Source: Chitinophagales bacterium (GTDB lineage Bacteria > Bacteroidota > Bacteroidia > Chitinophagales > UBA2359). Taken from it: DNA of 64,000 bases. The stretch lies in contig JAWKLZ010000003.1 of assembly GCA_041392475.1 (NCBI GenBank), positions 1,013,501-1,077,500 of the forward strand. The letters are read 5' to 3'. Shown here in pieces: positions 7,917 through 18,000 of the stretch. Both the position numbers and the translations under genes were made by a program. Every line of letters starts with the position of its first letter. Positions within the stretch are counted from its first letter, which is position 1. The notes under the pieces are model-generated. The model was not told the origin of the DNA. It did not search any database and saw nothing but the letters and a program-made list of their open reading frames with translations.

Positions 7917-10532
7917 ATGAAAAAACGTATTTACCTACTTTTTGGCTCTTGTTTGATTATTTTATTTACAGCTTTGATTTTGAAGGAAAAAGCGTTGGAC
8001 ACAGCCATTGAAGCGACACATACTCACTTTGAAAACAAAGAAGCGGCAATTCATTTTCCATACGATAATTTTTATTTTCAACGAACTTACCCCGATTTCA
8101 CCTTCGATTGGAAAGCCTATACAAATGTGCTGCAAAAGGCAAAAAAACAGGCTGGTATCCAGCTACAACAAAAAGACAATGTTGGGTTTACAACTGCTTG
8201 GTCCTTGGAAGGGCCCGGCAATATCGGCGGACGTATCAATGTGGTAATTGCTGATCCAAATAATTCTAATATTTTATATGTAGGTGCTGCAAAAGGAGGA
8301 GTTTTCAAATCCATAGATGCTGGTGAAAATTGGTTTCCGATTTTTGATGAGCAATTGTTCTTATCTATTGGAGCGATTGCAGTAGATCCCAATGATTCGA
8401 ATATTGTTTATGTCGGTACAGGGGATTTGAATATTTCGGGCAATTTTTCGGTAGGAGATGGGCTTTACAAGAGTGAAGACGGCGGTAATACTTGGACACA
8501 TCTGGGTTTGGTCGAAGAACGCATTGTTTCCAAAATATTGATTCATCCCAATAACTCCAATATCCTGTATGCCAGTTGTATGGGCAACCCTTTGGAGCGC
8601 AATACCAAAAGAGGAGTTTACCAATCTAAAGACGGTGGAGAAACTTGGAAACAGGTGCTTTTTGTGGCAGAAGATGCAGGAGTAATTGACATGGTGATGA
8701 ATTGGGAGAATCCCGATATTATCTATGCTGCTGCTTGGAACCGTATCAGGACCAATCAAGAAAGCGTTACCTCTGGTGATGATGCCAAAATATTTCGCAC
8801 GATGGACGGGGGAGATACTTGGATTGCCTTGACAGAAGGTTTACCGACTGCAAATATGTCTCGAATCGGTCTAGCGATTTCACCTACCAATCCAAATGTC
8901 ATTGTGAGTGTATATGTGAATACTTCGCACGAACTGCACGGTATTTTCAAAACAACAGATCAGGGTGAGACATGGAATACTGTTCCTACATTCGAGGGCT
9001 TCGGCTTACCCAATAACCCCTTGGGCGGTTTTGGGTGGTATTTTGCCAAGATAGGTATCAGTCCTCAAAGTGACGATGATATTTTCTTGTTAGGTGTAGA
9101 TTTACACCGAACAAAAGATGGTGGAAATATTTGGAACAGACCCATTTCAGAGGCAAACGAAGTATCTGTTCATGCCGATAAACACAGCCTCTTTTTTGTG
9201 GACGAAAGCACGTTCTTATTGGCTACGGATGGTGGTTTGTACCGAAGCAGCGACAATGGACTTTCGTGGCAAGACATTGAGAACATTCCGATTACCCAAT
9301 TTTACCGAGTAGCCAACAATCCTCACAATGATACCTATTGGGGTGGGGCACAAGATAATGGAACGATTCACGGCAACAGTTTGAGCATGAATGAATGGGA
9401 GAGGGCATTTGGCGGAGATGGGTTTCAGGTTGTTTTTCATCCCGAAAATGAAAACATTGTTTGGGCAGAAACGCAGTATGGCAAAATGATTGTGAGCAAT
9501 GATGGTGGTCACAACTTTTTTCCTGCAATAAATGGAATTGACTTCAACAATGATAGGGTCAATTGGGATATGCCTTTTATAATGAGTGCACATAATCCAG
9601 ATGTATTGTATGCTGGTACTTATCGGCTGTATAAAAACACACAAGGAATACAAGCAGATTGGCAACCCATTAGTAACGACTTGACGGACGGCATTATTTT
9701 TGGCCCGAATTTTCACACCATCACTACTATCGCCGAATCGCCCATTGATTCCGATCATCTGTATGTAGGTACTTCCGATGCAAACGTTTGGCGCACTTTG
9801 GATGGCGGAGATACTTGGGAAAACGTGACCCACAATTTGCCCGAACGTTATGTGACAAGTATTAAAACCTCCTTGCACCAACCCAATATCCTGTATGTTA
9901 CCCACTCAGGATTCAAAGGAAATGGCTTTATACCTCACATTCACCGTTCGATGGATTATGGCGATACATGGCAGGATATTTCAAGTGATTTACCACCTAT
10001 TGGTGTAAATGATATTTTGACCTTGCCCGAAGATACGGCAGAGGTTTTTCTCTTTGCTGGTACAGATGCGGGGGTGTATGCTTCTTTGAATGCAGGTGAA
10101 AATTGGCAACGATTGGGCAGCAATATGCCTTATGGTTTTGTGTTTGATATGGATTACGACCCTGTTCATAATCAGCTCATTGCAGGTACTTATTCCCGTT
10201 CTATGTATAGCTTTCCTTTGGATTCCATTATTGAATACAACTTATTGACGGACATTGCAGATACAGGACTTCCAAATAAGAAGGATGATGAACTGCAAAT
10301 AAAACCCAATCCTGCAACGTCTTTCATTGAAGCAACATTGGAGGAAACAAGCAGTTCTTTAAGTACACAATACGAATGGCGTATTTACACCATTGAAGGG
10401 AAACAAGTACTTCTGCAAAATAGCCTAAAGAGTAACATACATCTGGATATAAGTCAATTACCGAGTGATATTTATTTACTTCAAGTTACATGCCATAATA
10501 AACGAAGCGTCAAACGGTTTGTAAAGGAATAA
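7917..10532 (+). CDS. secreted Asp-box (BNR/sortilin-like) propeller protein with T9SS sorting domain
   Basis: About 871 residues. A hydrophobic N terminus (about 3-22) is a signal peptide or anchor. The body carries about eleven Asp-box motifs of the S/T-x-D-x-G-x-T-W type (SIDAGENW, SEDGGNTW, SKDGGETW, TMDGGDTW, TTDQGETW, TLDGGDTW and others), as in ten-bladed sortilin/Vps10-like or BNR propellers. The last 75 residues (from KPNPATSFIEA) are a T9SS type A sorting module ending in KRFVKE. It is exported to the cell surface or medium. Asp-box propellers occur in glycosidases and binding proteins; no catalytic residues can be assigned. ATG at 7917 is preferred over the TTG at 7914. Confidence 0.88.
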   Translation: MKKRIYLLFGSCLIILFTALILKEKALDTAIEATHTHFENKEAAIHFPYDNFYFQRTYPDFTFDWKAYTNVLQKAKKQAGIQLQQKDNVGFTTAWSLEGPGNIGGRINVVIADPNNSNILYVGAAKGGVFKSIDAGENWFPIFDEQLFLSIGAIAVDPNDSNIVYVGTGDLNISGNFSVGDGLYKSEDGGNTWTHLGLVEERIVSKILIHPNNSNILYASCMGNPLERNTKRGVYQSKDGGETWKQVLFVAEDAGVIDMVMNWENPDIIYAAAWNRIRTNQESVTSGDDAKIFRTMDGGDTWIALTEGLPTANMSRIGLAISPTNPNVIVSVYVNTSHELHGIFKTTDQGETWNTVPTFEGFGLPNNPLGGFGWYFAKIGISPQSDDDIFLLGVDLHRTKDGGNIWNRPISEANEVSVHADKHSLFFVDESTFLLATDGGLYRSSDNGLSWQDIENIPITQFYRVANNPHNDTYWGGAQDNGTIHGNSLSMNEWERAFGGDGFQVVFHPENENIVWAETQYGKMIVSNDGGHNFFPAINGIDFNNDRVNWDMPFIMSAHNPDVLYAGTYRLYKNTQGIQADWQPISNDLTDGIIFGPNFHTITTIAESPIDSDHLYVGTSDANVWRTLDGGDTWENVTHNLPERYVTSIKTSLHQPNILYVTHSGFKGNGFIPHIHRSMDYGDTWQDISSDLPPIGVNDILTLPEDTAEVFLFAGTDAGVYASLNAGENWQRLGSNMPYGFVFDMDYDPVHNQLIAGTYSRSMYSFPLDSIIEYNLLTDIADTGLPNKKDDELQIKPNPATSFIEATLEETSSSLSTQYEWRIYTIEGKQVLLQNSLKSNIHLDISQLPSDIYLLQVTCHNKRSVKRFVKE

Positions 10533-10975
10533 AGACACAGAAACGTCATATTTTACAGCTACTTAATGTAATCAAAAAATGCAGATAAATTTTATTTTAT
10601 ATTTTAATAAACGCTAAAACATGGTTAAAATATTTGAACCAGTATTTTGTAATACATACACAATATTGTCTTGTTGTATAATAAAATGGTAGTTAATAAA
10701 TAAAGTTTTGTTATCAAAAAATGCAATGGTAATCCAATTGGCTGCATAATAAAATAAAACACAATTTAAAGAAAAAATAGTTTATAAATCAATCCTTAAA
10801 TTGTTATTGCAGTTCATTCACTTCAAAATGAATATTTGGCGAGTTATTAAAAAAAGCCTAATTTTAATAGTTAAAATGAACTCTGCTATTATCACCAATC
10901 ATTTTTAAACCATGAATATTTTCTAAAAACTAACTTGATTAAAATTCTTTTATCCACCCAAATCAATATTTATCC
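10533..10975. other. AT-rich intergenic region
   Basis: About 440 bp with no supportable ORF, strong hairpin or repeat. It likely holds the terminator of the upstream gene and a long AT-rich leader for the thioredoxin-fold gene, but no clear consensus promoter can be placed. Confidence 0.5.
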
Positions 10976-12085
10976 ATGAGTTATATCATTAAACTAAAGA
11001 ATTATTTTTTCTATTCAACACTTTGTTTTTCGATGTTTTTCTTTTCTCAAAATGCCAATAGTCAAGAGATAGTAGAGGCTATCCATTTGGACGAAAACGC
11101 AGGTGGTTTGCAAGTTGGAGATAGAGTTCCCAACTTGGTGCTTCAAAATCGCTACAATACAACTTCCAACCTCTATGCAATGGGCAATAAATACGTTTAT
11201 CTGCATTATTGGGCATCTTGGTGTCCTTGCTCTCAGCCACACATTACCAACTACAAACTTTTGTATGACAAATACCAAAACGCAAATTTCGTGGATGCGA
11301 ATGGCTTTGAGATATACAGTGTTTCAATCGATGAAAAAGAAGCCAACTGGAATGAAGCTGTGGAAGACTACAATATGGTTTGGAAAAACAATGCCCGAAT
11401 TCAGGACGAATATGGTGAGAATGAATTGATGATGTGGGACTTGCGTACAGTTCCTACGGCTTACCTCATTGATCCCCGTGGCGTGGTCATTGCCAAAAAT
11501 CCTTCATTGATCGAAATGGATGCTATTTTGAGCGAAAGAAGTGATATGCCTGGCCCCAGAAAATTGGGTAGAACAGTGGTCTTGAATCCAAGTGAAGGCC
11601 TTGCACCTGATCAGAATTTTGAAGCCAATCAAGATTGGAACAATAACATGTATAATACTTGGAATAGCAATACCTCAAGTAGTGCGTCTTTGGAAACTTA
11701 CACCACAAGTACCGAAAAACCAGCAGATTTTATGACCTACAATCAATTTGATTACAGCAATCCCAATTATTCCAATTCAATGGTTTCTTCGCAGTCTTCT
11801 AACAATATGTATGCCGCAAATGCAAACACTATGAATACGAACACCAACACTCAGGTCATTGATGGTGCTAGCATCAGGGAGTTGAAGGTGAATGTTGGCG
11901 ATTTTTACATGCTGACCCAAGACCATGTAGATGTGATCAAAGACCTCGGGCAATTGCAGGTAAATAACCAGTCAAATGGAAGCCAAACGGTGATTATCAA
12001 AAACTTAGCCAATCACGATGCTGCTTACAATGTGTTATTGGAGATTCACAAAAGAGGTTTTACCGATGCGTTTTTGATGTATTAA
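10976..12085 (+). CDS. exported thioredoxin-fold (TlpA-like) protein with CPC active site
   Basis: The 369-residue product has a signal peptide (about 1-29, ending NANSQ) and a TlpA/AhpC-type thioredoxin domain (about 45-185). The active-site segment reads YWASWCPCSQPH: only one residue separates the cysteines (CPC) where relatives have CxxC. The cis-Pro loop TVPTAYLIDPRG is intact. A long Asn/Ser/Thr-rich linker (about 205-285) leads to a C-terminal SPOR-like domain (about 295-369), so it may act near the cell wall. The role is probably periplasmic thiol-disulfide chemistry, with altered redox properties. It converges on ggt with overlapping stop codons. Confidence 0.85.
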   Translation: MSYIIKLKNYFFYSTLCFSMFFFSQNANSQEIVEAIHLDENAGGLQVGDRVPNLVLQNRYNTTSNLYAMGNKYVYLHYWASWCPCSQPHITNYKLLYDKYQNANFVDANGFEIYSVSIDEKEANWNEAVEDYNMVWKNNARIQDEYGENELMMWDLRTVPTAYLIDPRGVVIAKNPSLIEMDAILSERSDMPGPRKLGRTVVLNPSEGLAPDQNFEANQDWNNNMYNTWNSNTSSSASLETYTTSTEKPADFMTYNQFDYSNPNYSNSMVSSQSSNNMYAANANTMNTNTNTQVIDGASIRELKVNVGDFYMLTQDHVDVIKDLGQLQVNNQSNGSQTVIIKNLANHDAAYNVLLEIHKRGFTDAFLMY

Positions 12086-13773
12086 TACCCCATCGCACAA
12101 CCATCCTTCCTCGACTCGGAAGCTCCATAATACACCCCATTTTCGGCATCAAATAAGATAGCTTGATATCCCCCATATCCACCAACGCTATAACTTATTT
12201 GATGCCCTTTTTTTGCCAACTCTCGAATGACCTCTTCCGAAAATCCATTCTCCAAATACACAGTACCTCCATCTTTCATCTGTTCGCCAGTAGGTTGTGA
12301 CGAACCTTCATGACGAATACGAGGTGCATCTCCTGCTTCTTGTAGGTTCATTCCAAAGTCAATCATATTGATTACAATTTGAGCATGACCCTGCGGCTGC
12401 ATAGCCCCACCCATCACTCCAAAACTCATGAAGGGTTTGCCGTCTTTGGTCACAAAAGCAGGAATGATGGTGTGAAAGGGCCTTTTGTTGGGTTCAAAAA
12501 CATTGAAGTGACCTTCCTCCAAACTGAACAATTCACCCCTATCTTGTAGGATAAAACCCAATCCATCAGGCAACATTCCAGAACCCATTCCCCGATAATT
12601 GCTTTGGATAAAAGACACCATATTGCCGTCCTTGTCTGCAACGGTGAGATAAATCGTTTCACCCGTTTCCAATTCACCCGCATTGAAGGTACGAGCTGCC
12701 CGTTTTTCATCAATCAATTTGCGTCTTTCGGCAGCGTATTCCTTAGAAATCAATTGTTGGACAGGAACATTGTTGAAGTCCATATCGCAGTAGTATTTCG
12801 CTCGGTCTTCAAAGGCCAATTTTTTTGCTTCAATAAACAAATGTGTATATTCTTGACTGCCAAAGCCCATACTTTTTAAGTCATACGCTTCCAAAACATT
12901 GAGTATCTGCAATGCTGCAATGCCCTGACCACTCGGCGGCAATTCCCAAACATCATAACTCCGATAATTGGTCGACACAGGCTCTACCCAATCTGAATGG
13001 TGACTCGCCATATCTTCATAGCTCAAAAATCCGCCATTGGCTTTCATAAACGCATCAATGGTTTTCGCAATTTCGCCCTTATAAAAAACATCTCTGCCTT
13101 TTTTGGCGACCTTCTCTAAGGTATTCGCCAAGTCTGGATTTTTGAAAATCTGCCCTTTTTGGGGTGTTTTTCCTTCAATGGTATAAGTTGCCAATACATT
13201 CGGATACTTAGAGATATAGGGTACATTACGCCCCCAGTAGTAGGCAATTAACTCGGTCAAGGGAAAACCATTTCGGGCATAGTCAATGGCAGGCTGCAAA
13301 ATGTCTTTCATGGGCATCTTGCCAAATTTTCCATGTAGTTCGAACCAGCCGTCCACACATCCTGGAACGGATACAGGCAAAGGCCCTAATGATGGGATTT
13401 TTTCGATGCCTTTTTCTTTGAAGTAGTCCAAAGTCAGGCTCTTGGGAGAGCGACCACTGGCATTGAGGGCATGGAGTTTTTGGGTTTTGGCATCCCAGAC
13501 GATGGCAAACAAATCTCCACCCATTCCGCAGCCAACAGGCTCCATCAAACCCAAACAAGCATTGGCGGCAATGGCTGCATCTACGGCTGTGCCGCCTTTT
13601 TTGAGGATGTCAATCGCTACTTGAGTCGCCAAAGGGTGACTTGTTGCAGCCATACCCTGCTGTGCGATTACCTCACTGCGGGTAGCATAAGGATTGCTGG
13701 TCATTCGATTTTGTGCCATAGAATTGTGGAATTGAAGGACGAAAAAGAGTGTCAAAAAGTAGAAGGTTTTCAT
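12082..13773 (-). CDS. ggt: gamma-glutamyltranspeptidase
   Basis: A precursor of about 563 residues that would self-cleave into large and small subunits. It has a signal peptide (MKTFYFLTLFFVLQFHNSMAQ split around the h-region). AAIAANACLGLMEPVGCGMGG matches the N-terminal family signature. The autocleavage segment GETIYLTVADKDGN places the nucleophilic Thr at the start of the small subunit, and the GMGSGMLPDGLGF region follows. It hydrolyses or transfers gamma-glutamyl groups, for example from glutathione, in the periplasm. The start at 13773 is chosen because it begins the signal peptide; an upstream in-frame ATG (13809) adds 12 charged residues. The last base of its stop overlaps the convergent neighbour. 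Confidence 0.95.
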   Translation of the reverse strand: MKTFYFLTLFFVLQFHNSMAQNRMTSNPYATRSEVIAQQGMAATSHPLATQVAIDILKKGGTAVDAAIAANACLGLMEPVGCGMGGDLFAIVWDAKTQKLHALNASGRSPKSLTLDYFKEKGIEKIPSLGPLPVSVPGCVDGWFELHGKFGKMPMKDILQPAIDYARNGFPLTELIAYYWGRNVPYISKYPNVLATYTIEGKTPQKGQIFKNPDLANTLEKVAKKGRDVFYKGEIAKTIDAFMKANGGFLSYEDMASHHSDWVEPVSTNYRSYDVWELPPSGQGIAALQILNVLEAYDLKSMGFGSQEYTHLFIEAKKLAFEDRAKYYCDMDFNNVPVQQLISKEYAAERRKLIDEKRAARTFNAGELETGETIYLTVADKDGNMVSFIQSNYRGMGSGMLPDGLGFILQDRGELFSLEEGHFNVFEPNKRPFHTIIPAFVTKDGKPFMSFGVMGGAMQPQGHAQIVINMIDFGMNLQEAGDAPRIRHEGSSQPTGEQMKDGGTVYLENGFSEEVIRELAKKGHQISYSVGGYGGYQAILFDAENGVYYGASESRKDGCAMGY

Positions 13774-13796
13774 AGATTTCTTGTTGGTTTTGCTTA

Positions 13797-13804
13797 CAAA
13801 TATA
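13797..13804 (-). promoter_or_regulatory. -7 element for ggt
   Basis: On the minus strand this is TATATTTG, a perfect TAnnTTTG, 23 bp before the ggt start at 13773. The nearest TTG (13831-13833 read in reverse) is 26 bp away, slightly long. It supports 13773 over the 13809 start, which lies upstream of this element. Confidence 0.5.
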
Positions 13805-13884
13805 GGCAAAAATGCCTAAGGAAGACAGCACAATAAATATTGTAGTATTCTCTCCACCCATTTTTCCCAAACTATAAAAAAGCT

Positions 13885-13918
13885 TTGAAATAAAATCAAA
13901 GATTTTTCCATATCTTTA
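13885..13918 (+). promoter_or_regulatory. promoter of the small membrane protein gene
   Basis: TTG (13885-13887), 23-bp spacer, TATCTTTA (13911-13918, one mismatch to TAnnTTTG), 25 bp before the ATG at 13944. Confidence 0.55.
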
Positions 13919-13943
13919 AGCATCAAACAACAAGCTCTTTTCA

Positions 13944-14276
13944 ATGGAAAACATCTTTACCTTCCTTTTTGCTATTATCTTCTTACTCATCGTTTTTGCC
14001 ACGGTAATTGTTTGGATTTACTACCGCTATGTCAAACACACAAGGGAGCGATTTGCTTTTTTTTCAGTAGCGACTTTATCGGGTTTTATGCTGTCTGCAA
14101 TCGGCTTGTTGATGGTACAATATCCTTTTTTCAATTGGTTGATAGGAATGACTAACCAACAATTTGGCACTAATTTACCTCCCTACCAACAAGAAGAAAT
14201 CTGGCTCAATGCAGGTAGCACTTGCAGTGTTTTTCTTAATCTGCAAAGAATTTTGGACTTTGGACGAAAGAAGTGA
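13944..14276 (+). CDS. small membrane protein of unknown function, C terminus encoded in a MITE-like repeat
   Basis: Not recognised. The 110-residue product has two strong transmembrane helices (about 5-28 and 40-62) joined by a short basic loop (YRYVKHTRERF), then a soluble tail. The last residues (LDFGRKK) and the TGA stop are encoded by the left arm of a dispersed inverted repeat (14255-14407), so the original C terminus has probably been replaced. It has its own promoter and is divergent from ggt. Confidence 0.65.
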   Translation: MENIFTFLFAIIFLLIVFATVIVWIYYRYVKHTRERFAFFSVATLSGFMLSAIGLLMVQYPFFNWLIGMTNQQFGTNLPPYQQEEIWLNAGSTCSVFLNLQRILDFGRKK

Positions 14277-14407
14277 GAAGCGAGAAGCAAGATGTAAAGA
14301 TTTGGTAATCAATGATTTGCTTGTTTTCATTATTTAATCGTAAGTTATTCATTATCAATTGATTAATGTCCCACTTCCCGCATCTCTGCTCCCTCGTCCA
14401 AAGTCTA
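14255..14407. repeat. MITE-like palindromic repeat, copy 1
   Basis: Terminal inverted repeats GGACTTTGGACGA (14255-14267) and TCGTCCAAAGTCT (14394-14406) enclose about 125 bp. Inner bases near the ends (GAAGTGAGAAGCGAGAAG; CCGCATCTCTGCTCC) also pair partly. A shorter copy with the same ends lies at 43542-43617. No coding capacity, so it would be moved in trans if mobile. Confidence 0.7.
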
Positions 14408-15070
14408 AAAGAATTAAAACAACAAAATATTGCTCAAGAAGATTAGATTTGCATGGATTTGATTATGAAATGGTTATGTGAAAAATAATTTGTTGTGTGC
14501 AATTATTTTCCAAGAAAAAAACAATTGTTATAGCCACATTATAAGATTTTTTTTCAAAATTTCTGTTTATGAGTATTTTGAACATGAAAAATAAATCATT
14601 GGATATTATCAACAATTCATTATTCATTGATTATCGTGCTGAACAAGTCTATTAGGACAATTGAAGCAATTATAATCCAATAAAAAACTTTTTCTTCATC
14701 AATCTCCATTCAAAAAAAAATCTCTTATCCCACCACAAAACTCCATATTATCAAAAAAAAAAACCTTATATTCGCAACCAATGAAGTGCAACACCCCGTT
14801 ATAGCTTCATCAAAACAAACATTTTCCTATATAAGATTAAAGTAGCACGCCCCCCGCTATCTTCATCGAATAATTAGTCTTTCTTGTTGTAACGAAAGGC
14901 TATTATGTTATGTCAATTTTTATTCTTTGCTATGTATATGATAGTGTCATTCAATTAATATGCTATTTGGCGTATTGATTTTGATATGGAAGAAGGTTAT
15001 ATTTCTTACCATCGAATGACTATAAAATACAGTCAACGAATCCTTTTTTTAACATACAAAATATTGTCAC
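14408..15070. other. long AT-rich leader/intergenic region before the cellulase
   Basis: About 660 bp without a credible ORF. Two near-consensus -7 elements are seen on the plus strand: TATATTCG near 14768 and TATCTTCA near 14860. Both sit next to a loosely repeated segment (CAACACCCCGTTATAGCTTC versus CACGCCCCCCGCTATCTTC). Either would leave a 200-300-nt leader. Confidence 0.4.
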
Positions 15071-18000
15071 ATGCCCAGAAATTTCACCTACCTCAACTAC
15101 AGTATATTCTTATTTTTACTTTTCACATTGTTATTTGTTCCTTCAAACCTAAATGCCCAAATCAACACACCCTCAATTGCGGCATTGCCCTTTGGTAGCA
15201 ACACCACCTATCCAAACGGACTCATGCCCACCAATTTACCGACAAGTGGTACTTATGCACAAGCCCAAGATGCCGCCAATGCCTACAACACTTGGAAATC
15301 CAACTATGTCCAATCTTGTGGAGGCACACCCGAGCGTTTTCGTGTCAAGTTCGACAACCCTTCCGAAACCGTATCAGAAGGAATCGCTTATGGGATGTTG
15401 TTGGCCGCTTATGCAGCTGACAAAGCCCTATTTGACGGACTTTGGGACTACTACAAAAATTTTGCAAACGGCAATGGAGTCATGAACTGGAAAATCAATG
15501 GTTGCTCAGGAATCATTGGTTCGGGAGGGGCAACCGATGCCGAACTCGATGCAGCAATGGCACTTTTGGTTGCCAACCATCAATGGCCCAATTCCATCAC
15601 ACCCCACGACTACGAATCAGATGCCACAGACCTCATCAACGCCATCAAAGACCACGAAATCCAACCCACTACAGCCACAGGCCCTTATCAAACCAACAAT
15701 GGCGACAATTGGGGATTTGGAAACAGTTGCAGAAATCCGTCCTATCAATCACCCGCTTTTTACAAAGCCTTTGGCGAATTTCTACCCACCCAATCCACCT
15801 TTTGGGACAATTGCGAACAAGCAAGCTATACTTTGCTCAATGCCAATGCCCATCCAACAACAGGCTTGGTCAGCAATTGGTGCGACCCTAACGGTACACC
15901 CAATAGCTGCAATGGCGCAAATGAATACGGTTGGGATGCCTGCCGCAATCCTTGGCGAATGGGAACAGATGTGATTTGGCACAACGATTCCGATGCCGCT
16001 GCTTTGTGTAACAAAATGGCGGCATGGATGCAGGGTGTTGGAGCGAGCAACTTACGAGGCCCATTGCCGCAAAACGGAACTGGCGGAGCCTACCACAGTC
16101 CCGCTTTCGTTTCGACTTGGGCAGTTGCCTTGATGGGAGCTAACAACAGTTACCAATCCTTGTTGAACAGCGTTTACACCGAAACAGTAGCCACACAAGA
16201 TTCTCCGCCTTATTATTTTGGCAATACGTTAAGAGTCATTAGTTTGTTTGCCTTGACAGGCAATTTTTGGAATCCCTTCAATGTCGCCCCTCCAGGCCCA
16301 CAAGCCCCTTTTGTCACCATCAACAGCCCTGCAGACGGCATTACCCTTCAATTGGGAAACGATGTTGACATCACCGCAACAGCAAGTGACAATGATGGAA
16401 CAATTACCAATGTCATCATCAGCATTGACAATACGCCCATTTCCTCCTCCAATACAAGCGGCAATATATATTCAGCTACTTGGACACCCACTGCAATAGG
16501 CACTTACACCATCAGCGTGTCGGCAACAGACAATGAAAATATGACCACCGAAGCCACTTCAACTGTCACCATTTCCAACGACCCTCCACCAACTGCCGAT
16601 TACAACTATGGAGAAGTATTGCAGAAATCCCTCTTTTTCTACGAAGCCCAACAGTCAGGAACTTTACCCGAGGAAAACCGAGTACATTGGCGAGGAGATT
16701 CAGGATTGGAGGATGGTTCAGATGTGGGTTTGGATTTGACAGGAGGTTGGTACGATGCAGGTGACCATGTAAAATTTGGCTTCCCAATGGCATTCTCCGC
16801 AACGATGTTGGCTTGGAGTGGCATTGAAGACCAAACAGCCTACGAATCCATTGAACAATGGGAAATTTTGCAGGACAATCTGCGCCATGTTTGCGACTAT
16901 TTTTTGAAGTGCCACATTCGCAATACGGATGGTTCTACCAACAAATTTTACGGTCAAGTAGGCAATGGCGGTGCTGACCATGCTTGGTGGGGACCAGCCG
17001 AAGTAATGCAAATGAACCGCCCCGCCTATTTTGTAGATGCTACCCACCCAGGTTCCGATTTGACAGGTGAAACCGCAGCAGCCCTTGCAGCCGCAAGCAT
17101 GATTTTTGCAGACAACGACCCAACTTACAGTGCTTTGTTGTTGGACAATGCCATTGCACTCTACAATTTTGCAGACACCTACAAAGGAAAATACTCCGAT
17201 GCCATCACCGATGCCGCCTCCTTTTACAATTCATGGAGTGGTTATCAAGACGAATTGGTTTGGGGAGCGATTTGGCTCTATCGTGCTACCAATCAAGTCA
17301 CTTGGTTGACAAAAGCCCAAACCGAATACCAAAATCTAAGCACCGAACAAGGAACAAATATTCCTTCCTACCATTGGACACTCGCTTGGGATGATAAAGC
17401 CTATGGTTGCTACGCACTGATGGCACAATTGACAGGACAACAAAGCTACAAAGATGACACTGAGCGTTGGTTGGACTATTGGACAACAGGCTACAATGGC
17501 CAACAAATCTCGTATTCTCCTGGAGGACAAGCCCATTTAGACACTTGGGGTTCTTTGCGTTATGCAGCCAATACCGCTTTTGTCGCATTGCAGTACAGTG
17601 AATTGATAGCCAACACGAACCCCAGCAAAAGCCAAACCTATTTTGATTTTGGAGTCAATCAAATCAATTACACTTTGGGCAGCAATCCCAACAACCGCAG
17701 TTACGTTTGTGGATTTGGCAACAATCCGCCCATCAATCCACACCACCGAACCGCACATGGTTCTTGGGCAAACAACATTAACACGCCCACCAACAATCGG
17801 CACATTTTGTACGGTGCATTGGTAGGAGGACCGAGTTCTGCCAACGACCAATACACGGATAGCAGAACGGATTACATCGCCAATGAAGTCGCTTGTGACT
17901 ACAATGCGGGTTTTACAGGAGCGCTTGCGAATTTGCTCGGAAAACTTGGAGGCACTGCCCTTGCAGATTTTCCACAACCCGAAACCTATGATTTTTGTGA

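Noticed and set aside
9216..9905. 229-codon minus-strand ORF
   Set aside because: Antisense shadow of the Asp-box repeat gene, without coding features.
14986..15198. Short ORF overlapping the start of the cellulase
   Set aside because: It overlaps the cellulase signal peptide in another frame and has no protein-like features.
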